36,746 nt of DNA from Oscillospiraceae bacterium (GTDB lineage Bacteria; Bacillota; Clostridia; Oscillospirales; Acutalibacteraceae). A model generated the notes under the pieces. That model saw only the letters and a list, made by a program, of their open reading frames with translations. It had not been told where the DNA came from and searched no databases. The position numbers and the translations under genes are program-made. Shown in pieces: positions 8,002 through 16,273 of this stretch (its first letter is position 1; every line of letters begins with the position of its first letter). The stretch is from assembly GCA_029098185.1 (NCBI GenBank), contig JAQXNV010000063.1:1-36746 (forward strand). The letters are read 5' to 3'.

Positions 8002-8838
8002 TCAACGGAGATCGAGACGATCCCGCAGTTTTTCTCCAAACAGATTAAAGATCATGACAGAAATAAAAATCGCGATACCGGGAATGATGATCAGCCAGGG
8101 ATTGGTTTGCAGATAGGCTCGTCCCGCACTCATCATCTCACCCCATTCGGCCATCGGCGTTTCCACGCCCATGCCCAAAAACGACAGGGCCGAGATCTCC
8201 ATAATCATCACGCCCATGTCCAAACAAGCGGTGACGATCATAGAGGGGAAAATATTGGGCAGGATATGGCGTACCATGATGCCCAGATGGCTCTCTCCGC
8301 AAACACGGGCCGCCTTTAAAAATGTACGGCTTTTTAACTGCATCACAAGGCTTCGGGACAATCGGGCATATTCTGTCCAATAAACGGCGCACAGCGCAAG
8401 GATCGTGTTGCGGATGCCGATACCCAGCACACCGGCAACAGCAATGGCCAGGATCATGCGGGGAAACGCCTGGAAGATCGTTGTGATGCGGCTGACGATC
8501 TGATCCAGCACACCGCCGAAATAGCCTGACAAAATGCCGAGGGCTGTGCCAATACAAAATACGGCGGCGACAATGATGACACTGGAAAACAGGGATGTCT
8601 CTGCGCCGTACAAGATCCGGGACAAGATACACCGTCCAAGCTGGTCTGTGCCCAGAGGATACTGGCTGCTGGGTCCGGCTAACTGGTTAGTGATATTTGT
8701 CTGGTAGGGGTCATTAGGCGCAAGGATCGGCGCCAAAAGCGCTGTCAGAAACAACATGGCCAACAGCGTGATCGTCACATAAAGGCCGGCCTGGGTATGG
8801 CGCTTCTCTTTTGTCTTTCGGGGGATAAGATAGCTCAT
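8002..8838 (-). CDS. NikC/DppC-type ABC permease (operon 1)
   Basis: A 278-aa inner-membrane permease with about six transmembrane segments. It has the N-terminal domain typical of OppC/NikC (APNDPYQTNITNQLAGPSSQ, then YPLGTDQLGRCILSRILYG) and a BPD_transp_1 domain. The EAA-type loop that docks on the ATPase is in the middle (MQLKSRTFLKAARVCGESHLGI). Its ATG overlaps the stop of the upstream permease by 4 bases (ATGA), showing translational coupling. It pairs with the NikB-type permease to form the translocation channel of importer 1. Confidence 0.94.
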   Translation of the reverse strand: MSYLIPRKTKEKRHTQAGLYVTITLLAMLFLTALLAPILAPNDPYQTNITNQLAGPSSQYPLGTDQLGRCILSRILYGAETSLFSSVIIVAAVFCIGTALGILSGYFGGVLDQIVSRITTIFQAFPRMILAIAVAGVLGIGIRNTILALCAVYWTEYARLSRSLVMQLKSRTFLKAARVCGESHLGIMVRHILPNIFPSMIVTACLDMGVMIMEISALSFLGMGVETPMAEWGEMMSAGRAYLQTNPWLIIIPGIAIFISVMIFNLFGEKLRDRLDLR

Positions 8839-9782
8839 TTGCCAGACGCCCCCTTTCTTACCCGTGGATCCAGCAGAGCGTAAGACGCATCAATGGCAAA
8901 ATTGACCACCAGATACAGCACCGCGATCCACAGCACGATGCCCTGCAGCAGCAGGTAATCAGAGCTTTTTACAGCTGATACCGCCAACTGCCCCAGACCC
9001 TGCCAGGAGAAGATAGATTCCACTACGCAGGCGCCGCCCAGCAGTACCCCGAAATAAATACCGGAAAGGGTCAGGATCGGCATCATGGCGTTGCGCAGCA
9101 CATGGTGAAACAGGATGCGGCTCTTTTTGATGCCTCTGGCCATGGCCCCTCGGACGTAAGGCTTGTTCAGTTCCTCCAGCACTGCCGCCCGGACCTGCCG
9201 GGTCAGCTTAGCCGCACTTTGGAACGCCAAGACCGCCACGGGTAAAATCAGTCCTTTGATGCCGCCCTCGCCCATAATAGAAAACCAATTTAGCTGCACG
9301 CCGAACACATAAAGCAGCAGCAGCGAAACGAGAAACGACGGCAAGGAAATGCCGAAAAACGAAAACACCCGGCAAAAATTATCGATGACGCCGTCCTTAT
9401 ACAGGGCACTGAGGATCCCCAGTGGGATGGAGATCAAAAGAATGACAAACATGGACGCCACCGACAGGATAACCGTGGGACCGATCTTGCTCATCAGCTC
9501 CGAAAGCACCGGCCGGCCGGTGGAATAGGATGTGCCCAGGTCGCCTCGGAAGGCATTGCCCAGCCAGGTAAAATATTGCTCCAGAAACGGCTTATCCAAT
9601 CCCCATTTCTCTCGCTGGGCCGCTATGGCTTCTTCCGAAACCATCCCCTTGTTACCATCGCCGCCGGCCAGATATTTTTCCGCCGGGTCGCCGGGGCCGA
9701 TGTGCATCAGCGCAAAAGATAAAAACGTGATGCCGATCAACACCACCAGCACATTGACGATAGCGATGAAAATTCGTTTCAG
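8835..9782 (-). CDS. NikB/DppB-type ABC permease (operon 1)
   Basis: About 315 aa, the first gene of operon 1, with a BPD_transp_1 fold. It has an N-terminal TM helix, a periplasmic region with GPGDPAEKYLAGGD and KWGLDKPFLEQYF, the GDLGTSYSTGRPV motif and an EAA loop (ARGIKKSRILFHHVLRNAM). I place the start at a CTG (9780-9782), giving LKRIFIAIVNVLVVLIG. It has GGAGGT eight bases upstream and restores the usual first helix. The only conventional candidate nearby, GTG at 9752, lacks a ribosome binding site and would cut ten residues from that helix. If CTG is not used, the protein is 305 aa. Confidence 0.92.
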   Translation of the reverse strand: MKRIFIAIVNVLVVLIGITFLSFALMHIGPGDPAEKYLAGGDGNKGMVSEEAIAAQREKWGLDKPFLEQYFTWLGNAFRGDLGTSYSTGRPVLSELMSKIGPTVILSVASMFVILLISIPLGILSALYKDGVIDNFCRVFSFFGISLPSFLVSLLLLYVFGVQLNWFSIMGEGGIKGLILPVAVLAFQSAAKLTRQVRAAVLEELNKPYVRGAMARGIKKSRILFHHVLRNAMMPILTLSGIYFGVLLGGACVVESIFSWQGLGQLAVSAVKSSDYLLLQGIVLWIAVLYLVVNFAIDASYALLDPRVRKGASGK

Positions 9783-9826
9783 CCTGGCTCACCTCCTGTC
9801 GTTCTTTGTCATTTTGGATACCTTTC

Positions 9827-9883
9827 ATTGTATCGAATTTTCCCGCAAAATGCAATCTGTTACTGAGCGTTAATTCTCAATAA
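9827..9883 (-). promoter_or_regulatory. Operon 1 promoter with 24-bp dyad operator
   Basis: On the minus strand, -35 TTGCAT (9850-9855), a 17-bp spacer and -10 TACAAT (9827-9832) form a good sigma-A promoter. Four bases upstream of the -35 lies a 24-bp dyad at 9860-9883, plus-strand halves TTACTGAG and CTCAATAA around 8 bases. The centre is about -51.5 from the predicted start (9820). Four other promoters in the window share this arrangement. Confidence 0.8.
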
Positions 9884-9973
9884 CGGGATACTTCCCCATT
9901 TTTCTTCGTTTATCGGGGGAAATTTGCAGGTCATGTGCCCGAAAAATGCGAAAATGCACGCAACATTGCCAAA

Positions 9974-10014
9974 TAAAAAAACGCACCTGCCAAAAATCCT
10001 ATGGCAAGTGCGCT
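9974..10014 (-). terminator. Terminator after the EamA transporter gene
   Basis: On the minus strand, GCGCACTTGCC pairs with GGCAGGTGCG across an A/T-rich loop and is followed by seven T residues. It lies just downstream of the EamA stop codon. Confidence 0.9.
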
Positions 10015-10022
10015 TATCAGCG

Positions 10023-10979
10023 CTATCTGCTTTGAAGCGTATTTTTTCGCCCGATGCGCAGGTTTACAACGATGATCCCAGCGCTGACCAGGAGCAAAGC
10101 GATCAGGTTGTGGAGCGTGAAGATCTGCTCTCCCAGCAGCAATGCGGAAAACGCCACGCCGAAAACAGGAATGCTAAAGCTGAAAATGGTGATCTTGCTG
10201 ACCGGGTTATATTTTAGCAGCATGGCCCAGATGCTGAACGCCACCGTTGACAGAAATGCCAGATACAATAATAGCAGCACAGACGGCAGCGTAAAGCCGG
10301 TGATCTGGCCGCCGCAGAGGAGCCCGATAAGGATCATCACTGCGCCGCCAAACAAAAACTGGAATGCTGTGATGGTAACGGGGCTTTCCCGATGGGAGAT
10401 CAGCTTCAGTGTAACGGAGCTGGCGCCGTAAGCAATGGAGGACAGCAGCACCATGCCCTCTCCCAAAAACGCCACACCGCCTGCCCAGGCGCCCGGCTCC
10501 AGGTTGATCACGATGATCCCGGCAAATCCGATAACGCAGCCGATGATCTTTTGCAACGTGATCTTTTCATTTTTCAGCAGAAAATGGGCAATGAAAATCG
10601 CAAAAAAGGTGCTGGAGGTATTGATGACGGAACCTTTTGCGCCAGTTGTATTGGCAACACCAATATAAAAGCAAACATATTGTATCGTCGTCTGCAATAA
10701 TCCCTGCCCCAGAACAAAGGGAATGGAACTGCGTTTCATCCGGAGAACACGCCGTTCCAACAGGCTGCCCAGCAAAAAGGTGAAGATGCCTGCCAGAAAA
10801 AAGCGGTAGCCGCCAAATAAAATCTGGCTGCCCGGCCCCTCGATATGAAGCCACTGATAACCAATTTTAATGCAGGGAAATGCGCTGCCCCACAAAGCAC
10901 AGCAAAGCAGTGCCAGCAAACACACGGCAAGGGGGGATTGAAAAAATCGTTCTTTAGAAAGGGATGTTGATGATTCCAT
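10023..10979 (-). CDS. EamA-family (DMT) transporter
   Basis: A 318-aa integral membrane protein with two EamA repeats and about ten transmembrane helices. The first repeat begins LLCCALWGSAFPCIKIGY, the hallmark WG-nF-K start of the drug/metabolite transporter superfamily. The second starts near GMVLLSSIAYGASSVTLKL. Members usually export small metabolites or amino-acid derivatives; the substrate here is unknown. ATG 10979 has an AGAGGA ribosome site. The gene lies about 25 bases after the CLC-type gene on the same strand, so the two are probably co-transcribed. Confidence 0.93.
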   Translation of the reverse strand: MESSTSLSKERFFQSPLAVCLLALLCCALWGSAFPCIKIGYQWLHIEGPGSQILFGGYRFFLAGIFTFLLGSLLERRVLRMKRSSIPFVLGQGLLQTTIQYVCFYIGVANTTGAKGSVINTSSTFFAIFIAHFLLKNEKITLQKIIGCVIGFAGIIVINLEPGAWAGGVAFLGEGMVLLSSIAYGASSVTLKLISHRESPVTITAFQFLFGGAVMILIGLLCGGQITGFTLPSVLLLLYLAFLSTVAFSIWAMLLKYNPVSKITIFSFSIPVFGVAFSALLLGEQIFTLHNLIALLLVSAGIIVVNLRIGRKNTLQSR

Positions 10980-11004
10980 AAAGTTATCCTCTCTTTCTCA
11001 TCCA

Positions 11005-12267
11005 TTAGTGTGTTTTGCGGTTAATGTATTCGATCCGGAACTTGGAATACGGAATGCGTTGGGTCGCATACAGGCCAAAGTAACCGGACATCATATAGCT
11101 CAGGGCGATGGACAGCAGGAAAAAGGGCATTCCCCCATAGCCGAACAGCTCAAAGCTGATGAGCAAAGAAGTCACGGGACAATTGGTCACACCACAAAAC
11201 ACGGCGCTCATGCCCACTGCGGCACACAGCGTTGGAGATAATCCCAAAAGCCCGCCAAGGACACAGCCAAACGTTGCACCCACAAAGAAAGACGGGACGA
11301 TCTCGCCGCCCTTGTAACCAGCGCCGAGAGTCAGGGCCGTAAAGATCATCTTCAGCAAAAAGGCTGCCGGCATAGCCTGCCCTTTGTTGACTGCGTTGGC
11401 AATGACCTGCATTCCAGCACCGTTGTAATCCCTCGATTGTACGAGGAACGTCAGCCCCAGCACCAGACAGCCGCCGACAAAAACACGCAGGTAGGGATTT
11501 TTGAGCCATTTGCGATACAAGTGCGTCACTGTGTGGAGCAGAACGCAAAACAAAATGCTGACGCCAGCACAAGCAAGGGCAAGCACGGTCACCCGAAGAG
11601 CGTTGGGAATCGAGAACGGAGGAAGATCCTTCAGCGGAAATAACTCCGGTGCTACATGAAAGTACGAAGCGATGCCGTGGGCCACCAAAGAAGAAATGAC
11701 ACAGGGCACCAGCGCCACATAGTACATGACACCAACGCTGACGACCTCCATAGGAAAAATGGCGGCAGCCATAGGCGTACCGAACAGCGCAGAAAAAGCG
11801 GCGCTCATTCCGCACATGATCATGATCTTCTGATCCTTCTCGTCAAAGCGAAACAGCTTGCCCAATCCTGCGCCAAGACTGCCGCCTAACTGGAGCGCAG
11901 CGCCCTCTCGGCCGGCAGAGCCGCCAAACAGATGCGTGATCACCGTGGAAATGAAAATGGACGGCGCCATCTGCAGCGGCAGGTTTTCGCCGGAATGAAT
12001 AGCAGCCAGCACCAGATTGGTACCGCTGTCTTTTTCGTTGTGGAACACCTTGTAGATCCCCACGATCAAAATCCCAGCCAGCGGCAAAAACCAAATGACC
12101 CAGGGGTCTCCCTCCCGCAGCTTTGTCGCAATGTCCATGCAATAAAAAAATAATGTGCCAACAGAACCAATAACTGCGCCCGACAAAATGGAGCATACCA
12201 GCCACTTGAAGAAAATGACGATCCGCCGCAAATCCTGGCGCAGCTTCTGCTGTGTTTCTTCTGTCAT
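11005..12267 (-). CDS. CLC-family anion transporter, CLC-F-like
   Basis: A 420-aa membrane protein of the voltage-gated chloride channel (CLC) superfamily. The segment GTNLVLAAIHSGENLP, then LTHLFGG-like THLFGGSAGREGAALQLGG, carries the GREG motif. It lacks a canonical GSGIP filter, which places it nearer the CLC-F (fluoride/proton antiporter) clade than the chloride exchangers; this assignment is from memory of motifs. A later GAGYKGGEIVPSFFVGATFG matches the GG-F-P region. It would export an inhibitory anion, perhaps fluoride. I looked for a fluoride riboswitch upstream (12268-12434) and did not recognise one. It is the first gene of a probable two-gene unit with the EamA transporter. Confidence 0.88.
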   Translation of the reverse strand: MTEETQQKLRQDLRRIVIFFKWLVCSILSGAVIGSVGTLFFYCMDIATKLREGDPWVIWFLPLAGILIVGIYKVFHNEKDSGTNLVLAAIHSGENLPLQMAPSIFISTVITHLFGGSAGREGAALQLGGSLGAGLGKLFRFDEKDQKIMIMCGMSAAFSALFGTPMAAAIFPMEVVSVGVMYYVALVPCVISSLVAHGIASYFHVAPELFPLKDLPPFSIPNALRVTVLALACAGVSILFCVLLHTVTHLYRKWLKNPYLRVFVGGCLVLGLTFLVQSRDYNGAGMQVIANAVNKGQAMPAAFLLKMIFTALTLGAGYKGGEIVPSFFVGATFGCVLGGLLGLSPTLCAAVGMSAVFCGVTNCPVTSLLISFELFGYGGMPFFLLSIALSYMMSGYFGLYATQRIPYSKFRIEYINRKTH

Positions 12268-12434
12268 TGTTTCGAACCTTTCTTTCTTAATGAAATATGC
12301 TATTTTTAGTTTATCACATTACACCGCTAAAGAATAGGGGAAAAGACGATTTTCGAAAGAAAGATCCCATTTTCTCGCCACAAAGACGTTTAAAAGAGAA
12401 AAATCACGCAAAATCAAGCCGTCAAAACCGGGCG

Positions 12435-12462
12435 GATATTTCACAGCCGAGACGCATATATA
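12435..12462 (+). promoter_or_regulatory. Sigma-E-type promoter for spoIIID
   Basis: GATATT (12435-12440), a 14-bp spacer, and CATATATA (12455-12462) fit the sigma-E form (ATA-type -35 and CATA-type -10, about 14 bp apart). The predicted start lies about 27 bases before the spoIIID GTG. In Bacillus and Clostridium, spoIIID is a mother-cell gene transcribed by sigma-E. Confidence 0.65.
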
Positions 12463-12495
12463 TTGGACGACTAACCAATAGGGGAGGGTTTTTAT

Positions 12496-12747
12496 GTGAA
12501 GGGAGTCGTCGAAGCCCGCGCCGTGGAGCTGGGAGAATACATTATTGAAAGTCAGGCTACCGTGCGGAAAGCCGCAAAAAAATTTGGCATCAGTAAATCC
12601 ACCGTACATAAGGACGTCAGTCAACGGCTGAAATATGTGAACCCGGAATTATACAACGAAGTGAAAACGGTTCTGGAGATCAACAAGGCCCAACGCCACA
12701 TTCGCGGCGGGATGGCCACAAAGCGAAAATATCAAAAGCATCCTTAA
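12496..12747 (+). CDS. spoIIID: Sporulation transcriptional regulator SpoIIID
   Basis: An 83-aa mother-cell DNA-binding protein that tunes the sigma-E and sigma-K regulons during sporulation. The sequence shows the SpoIIID signature throughout: an N-terminal helix (VVEARAVELGEYIIESQATV), the helix-turn-helix RKAAKKFGISKSTVHKDVSQ, then RLKYVNPELYNEVKTVLEIN and the basic tail HIRGGMATKRKYQKH. Length matches the family. The start is GTG with GGGGAGG eight bases upstream. It stands alone between the CLC-type operon and ABC operon 2, with its own promoter and terminator. It is the clearest sign that the host forms endospores. Confidence 0.97.
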   Translation: MKGVVEARAVELGEYIIESQATVRKAAKKFGISKSTVHKDVSQRLKYVNPELYNEVKTVLEINKAQRHIRGGMATKRKYQKHP

Positions 12748-12752
12748 CGCAA

Positions 12753-12784
12753 AAAGGCCGGGCATTGCCCCGACCTTTCTTTTT
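12753..12784 (+). terminator. spoIIID: spoIIID terminator
   Basis: AAAGG-c-CGGG pairs with CCCG-a-CCTTT around a short loop and runs into CTTTTT. It lies 6 bases after the spoIIID stop. The A run on its left side may also let it stop ABC operon 2 transcripts from the other strand. Confidence 0.8.
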
Positions 12785-12921
12785 GTCCCGTACTTGTTTT
12801 ACCAATGATTTAACGGCATCGATCAAGATGTAACCAGCGGCTTTTTTGCCGGTAACATCCATCTCCCTCAGTTCCTGCTGTCAGGCACTACCTTCTTTTC
12901 AGCCGCCATGATATGGGAAAA

Positions 12922-13689
12922 CTATATGTCATAATGCTCTTTCCAATAGGAGGTAACGTCTGTTCCAATTTGGATGAGATGCTGGGTCAATTTTTCCTTT
13001 GGAGAGGCAAACACCTCTGCTGTCGTGCCCCGCTCAATGATCACACCGTCCTGCATCACGCAGATTTCATTGCAGATCTGCGATGCCAGAGTAATATCAT
13101 GGGTCACCATCAAAAAAGAGCAGCCCTGTCGCCGCGCGACCGTTTGGATGATCTGACAAATATCTTCCTTCACTGCCTGATCCAGCATCGACGTTGGTTC
13201 GTCCATGATGAGGATCTTGGGTTCCAGAATCAACGCTCTGGCAATGCCGACCCGCTGACGCTCACCGCCAGACAATTGAGACGGCAAACGATGAGCATAT
13301 TCATCGTAATCCAGGTGGACAGTCTCCATGGCTTTTTGCACGGCGGGGATACAATCTTTATACCCCTTTGCCTGATGAGTAAATACCAGCGGTTCCGCCA
13401 CGATCCTGCCAATTTTCATCGTAGGCGCAAGGGACGCATAGGGATCTTGTCCGACAAATCCCACCGTTCCATTGACGCAGAATCGACCACTATCTGGCTT
13501 GACGATGCCCAGCAACACTTTCACCAATGTGCTTTTCCCACAGCCGGATGAACCAATGATCGCCAGTGATGTGTTTTCTTCTAGGGAAAAGGTCACATCG
13601 TTCAGGGCATGGACTTTGATTTTCCGCTTTCCCTCTTTTCGCGTGAAATGCTTGTGGATCTTTTCCATTTCCATACAAATCGCACTCAT
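12922..13689 (-). CDS. NikE/DppF-type ABC transporter ATPase (operon 2)
   Basis: A 255-aa ATPase with Walker A GSSGCGKST, Q-loop VGFVGQDPYASL, the signature LSGGERQRVGIARA, Walker B ILIMDEPTSMLDQ and H-loop VTHD. It ends soon after the nucleotide-binding domain and lacks the cysteine-containing oligo_HPY tail of the other E-type ATPases here. That places it in a shorter NikE-like subgroup. The ATG overlaps the end of the D-type ATPase by 4 bases. It is the last gene of operon 2. About 175 bases between it and spoIIID hold only very short frames. Confidence 0.93.
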   Translation of the reverse strand: MSAICMEMEKIHKHFTRKEGKRKIKVHALNDVTFSLEENTSLAIIGSSGCGKSTLVKVLLGIVKPDSGRFCVNGTVGFVGQDPYASLAPTMKIGRIVAEPLVFTHQAKGYKDCIPAVQKAMETVHLDYDEYAHRLPSQLSGGERQRVGIARALILEPKILIMDEPTSMLDQAVKEDICQIIQTVARRQGCSFLMVTHDITLASQICNEICVMQDGVIIERGTTAEVFASPKEKLTQHLIQIGTDVTSYWKEHYDI

Positions 13690-14378
13690 AATTCCACGCT
13701 CCTATCCGAAAAGTTCTTCGCCAGCTCTGCGTCATGACTGATGAATAAAATCGTCATATTCTGCTGCTTCTTTAATTCTAAGATCGTTCCCAGCACATCG
13801 GCCTGGATAAGAATATCTAATCCAGTCGTCGCTTCATCCAAAATCAGGATTTTGGGATGAAACAAAATAGCTAGTGCAATGGCTGCCCGCTGACGCATTC
13901 CGCCGGATAACTGATGGGGGAAGCAACTGAGTACATTGCGGTCCAGGTGTACCATATCCATTAGCTGCTCCATCCGACGTTGCCGCTGCTGCTTACTCCA
14001 CCGTCTTGTCTCCTCATGATACCGGAACATCTCGTTGATCGTGCGCCCGATGGTAAACACTGGATTGAAAGAATTCATGGAGGATTGCGGCACCAGGGCA
14101 ATCTCCCGCCAACGCAGCTTTTTCCATTCTTTTTCGCTGCAACGGAGCAGATCTATCCCCTGGTACAAGATCTGTCCGCCTTCACAAACACCATCGTATT
14201 CCTCCAGCATCCCCATGATGGCCCAAATCACCGTACTTTTGCCTGCGCCGGAACGCCCTCGCAGACAGAGGATCTCCCCTTTTTGGATCGTAAAAGACAG
14301 ATGATCGATAATCTTTTTCTCCGCGCTCTTATATCGGATAGACAAATCTTTAATCTCCAGTAAGTTATTTTCTTCCAT
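13686..14378 (-). CDS. NikD/DppD-type ABC transporter ATPase (operon 2)
   Basis: A 230-aa ATPase with Walker A GRSGAGKST, Q-loop LVPQSSMNSFNPVF, the signature LSGGMRQRAAIALA, Walker B ILILDEATTGLD and H-loop ISHD. Like its partner it lacks the C-terminal oligo_HPY domain and ends at NFSDRSVEL just after the H-loop region. It is short even for a bare nucleotide-binding domain, but it is bounded by normal coupling (9 bases after the permease, 4-base overlap with the next gene). I therefore treat it as intact. Confidence 0.92.
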   Translation of the reverse strand: MEENNLLEIKDLSIRYKSAEKKIIDHLSFTIQKGEILCLRGRSGAGKSTVIWAIMGMLEEYDGVCEGGQILYQGIDLLRCSEKEWKKLRWREIALVPQSSMNSFNPVFTIGRTINEMFRYHEETRRWSKQQRQRRMEQLMDMVHLDRNVLSCFPHQLSGGMRQRAAIALAILFHPKILILDEATTGLDILIQADVLGTILELKKQQNMTILFISHDAELAKNFSDRSVEL

Positions 14379-14387
14379 GGGTCTTTC

Positions 14388-15203
14388 TCACACCTCATTT
14401 CGGATGTCTTTTTTCGCCTCAGAACTGTAGCTGATCAAAATCAGCGCAAAACACACAAAGCAAATGCAAGCGCCGGCTGGGATGATCCACCAAACCCATG
14501 CGCCGGTCAGCAGTGCGTTTTTATTCTGGGCGTAATAAATGATAGAGCCCCAGCTTTTGCTGATCGTGTCGCCCAGGCCCAAAAACGCCAGGGACGATTC
14601 AGACAGGATGCCTGACTTGATCCGGTCGCTGAATCGGTACAGGATTACGGGCATCAATTCTTTGATGACATGATGGGTGATAATGTAAAAGCTGCTGGCC
14701 CCCATCGCCCGTATGGTGGTAATATATTCTTTTGTTTTGATCTGCATTGTCTCCGAGCGAACCAGTCTAGCTACACTCGACCAAGACATGACGCCCAAAA
14801 TAATGGCTGTAGCCCACATACTGGGCTCTACAAATACCGCTAAAATAATCAGAGAGGGTACAAAGGGAATCGTGATGAAAAAGGTAGTGACCTTCATCAA
14901 CAACCGATCCAGCCATCCCCCAAACCAACCGGAACAAACGCCGGCGGCAACACCGATCACTGTAGAAATAAAGGCGGAGAGAAAGCCTACCACCAGCGAT
15001 GTACGGGTCCCATAGACCAATTCGCTGAAAATATCCTGTCCAATATCGTTTGTCCCCAACCAATGGGCACCACTGGGCGATTCGAAAGGCGCGCCCGTTA
15101 CGGTAAAAGGATCATACGGCGCGATCAGCGGCGCGAAAATCGCTACCAGCACCATGAAGCCCAGCATACACAATCCGATGATCCCAATTTGTTTACTGCG
15201 CAT
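14388..15203 (-). CDS. NikC/DppC-type ABC permease (operon 2)
   Basis: A 271-aa permease with about six transmembrane helices. It has the OppC/NikC N-terminal motif (FAPLIAPYDPF, then HWLGTNDIGQDIFSELVYGT) and the cytoplasmic EAA-type loop TKEYITTIRAMGASSFYII. It overlaps the 3' end of the preceding permease gene by 11 bases. It should form a heterodimer with that permease in importer 2. The binding-protein genes feeding this importer are both broken, so its present function is doubtful unless another binding protein serves it. Confidence 0.93.
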   Translation of the reverse strand: MRSKQIGIIGLCMLGFMVLVAIFAPLIAPYDPFTVTGAPFESPSGAHWLGTNDIGQDIFSELVYGTRTSLVVGFLSAFISTVIGVAAGVCSGWFGGWLDRLLMKVTTFFITIPFVPSLIILAVFVEPSMWATAIILGVMSWSSVARLVRSETMQIKTKEYITTIRAMGASSFYIITHHVIKELMPVILYRFSDRIKSGILSESSLAFLGLGDTISKSWGSIIYYAQNKNALLTGAWVWWIIPAGACICFVCFALILISYSSEAKKDIRNEV

Positions 15204-16161
15204 CGGCCACCTCCATCAACGGGTCCACTTTATGGTACAGTGTATCGGCCAAAAACAGCGCCAAAATCGTCACAAAAGAGGACAATAAAAAGCAATATTG
15301 GATCAGGGGATAATCTCTGGCGGAAACCGCAGAATACATCAGCGTGCCCAGTCCAGGATAGGAAAACACCGTTTCAATCAATACCGAACCGCTGAGCAAA
15401 TAACCAACATCCATCATGACGATGGTAAAAATCGGCACCATGGTATTGCGCATGATGTACCATAAATTGATCCTGTGATTCGGGATGCCCCGCATTCGTG
15501 CCATGCGCACATAATCCTGGTTGATAGCGTTGAGCACGCCAAACCGGGAGGTAGTAAAAAACATCATCAGTGATGTAATGACCATAGTCGTCACCGGCAG
15601 CACCATGTGCCACAGCACATCTCCCACGGCGGCAAGGCCCGTATGCTCTCCCCACATGGAATAGGCACCATAAATGGGAAACCATCCCAGCCGCACACCA
15701 AAAATAGCTACAAGGAAGATGGCTACCCAAAAAGAAGGCAGCGAGCTGACCATAGTGGTTCCCAGCACGATGGGCAGGTCATGGCGCTTTTTCCGCTTCA
15801 TGGCAGACACTGCGCCAAGTACTGTTCCCACAACCGATGAGATGACCAGATTCGCTGTGGCCAACAGGACGGTCCACCCTACCCCTGCACCGATCAACTG
15901 AAAGATTGGCTGGCGTTTAGAATAGGAATCGCCCCAATTTAAAGTAAAGAGATCTTTTAGATACAGCAAAAATTGTTCCCACAGCGGCTTGTCCAAATGG
16001 TATGCTGCCAAAATACCCATCTTTTCCTCTGCGGGCATACTGCCGGGATCATCGCCCAAAAGCGTTCCCACCGGGGAACCGGGCAGCAATCTTGGCAGAA
16101 AAAAGTTGACAACGATGATCACCGCCAACAAAATGCTGTAATGAATAATTCGTTTTCGCAT
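15193..16161 (-). CDS. NikB/DppB-type ABC permease (operon 2)
   Basis: A 322-aa permease starting MRKRIIHYSILLAVIIVVNF. It has the family motifs LPGSPVGTLLGDDPG, HLDKPLWEQFLLYLKDLF, NWGDSYSKRQPI and the EAA loop ARMRGIPNHRINLWYIMRNT. ATG 16161 has GAGGAT upstream. It is about 110 bases downstream of the truncated binding-protein gene, and that gap contains a strong hairpin. Confidence 0.93.
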   Translation of the reverse strand: MRKRIIHYSILLAVIIVVNFFLPRLLPGSPVGTLLGDDPGSMPAEEKMGILAAYHLDKPLWEQFLLYLKDLFTLNWGDSYSKRQPIFQLIGAGVGWTVLLATANLVISSVVGTVLGAVSAMKRKKRHDLPIVLGTTMVSSLPSFWVAIFLVAIFGVRLGWFPIYGAYSMWGEHTGLAAVGDVLWHMVLPVTTMVITSLMMFFTTSRFGVLNAINQDYVRMARMRGIPNHRINLWYIMRNTMVPIFTIVMMDVGYLLSGSVLIETVFSYPGLGTLMYSAVSARDYPLIQYCFLLSSFVTILALFLADTLYHKVDPLMEVADAQ

Positions 16162-16210
16162 GATGTATCCTCTATCAATCTAATATCCTATTTCGGTCAG
16201 TGAAACGCGC

Positions 16211-16242
16211 AAATGGAATGAGGCTTTTGCCCCATTCCATTT
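16211..16242. other. Intergenic hairpin between SBP and permease genes
   Basis: AAATGGAATG (16211-16220) pairs with CATTCCATTT (16233-16242), with inner GGC/GCC pairing around a TTTT loop. There is no T run after it on the minus (operon) strand, so it is not a standard terminator there. It more likely stabilises or processes the upstream SBP message, a common arrangement in binding-protein operons. Confidence 0.6.
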
Positions 16243-16273
16243 TATTGGCGTCATTACGGAAATTTTGTGGCGT

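Noticed and set aside
12680-12910. Two tiny minus-strand frames after operon 2 (a 13-codon frame and a frame beginning MDVTGKKAAGYILIDAVKSL)
   Set aside because: The longer one runs antisense through the spoIIID terminator and into spoIIID. The other is too short to judge. Both may be a decayed gene tail but cannot be supported.
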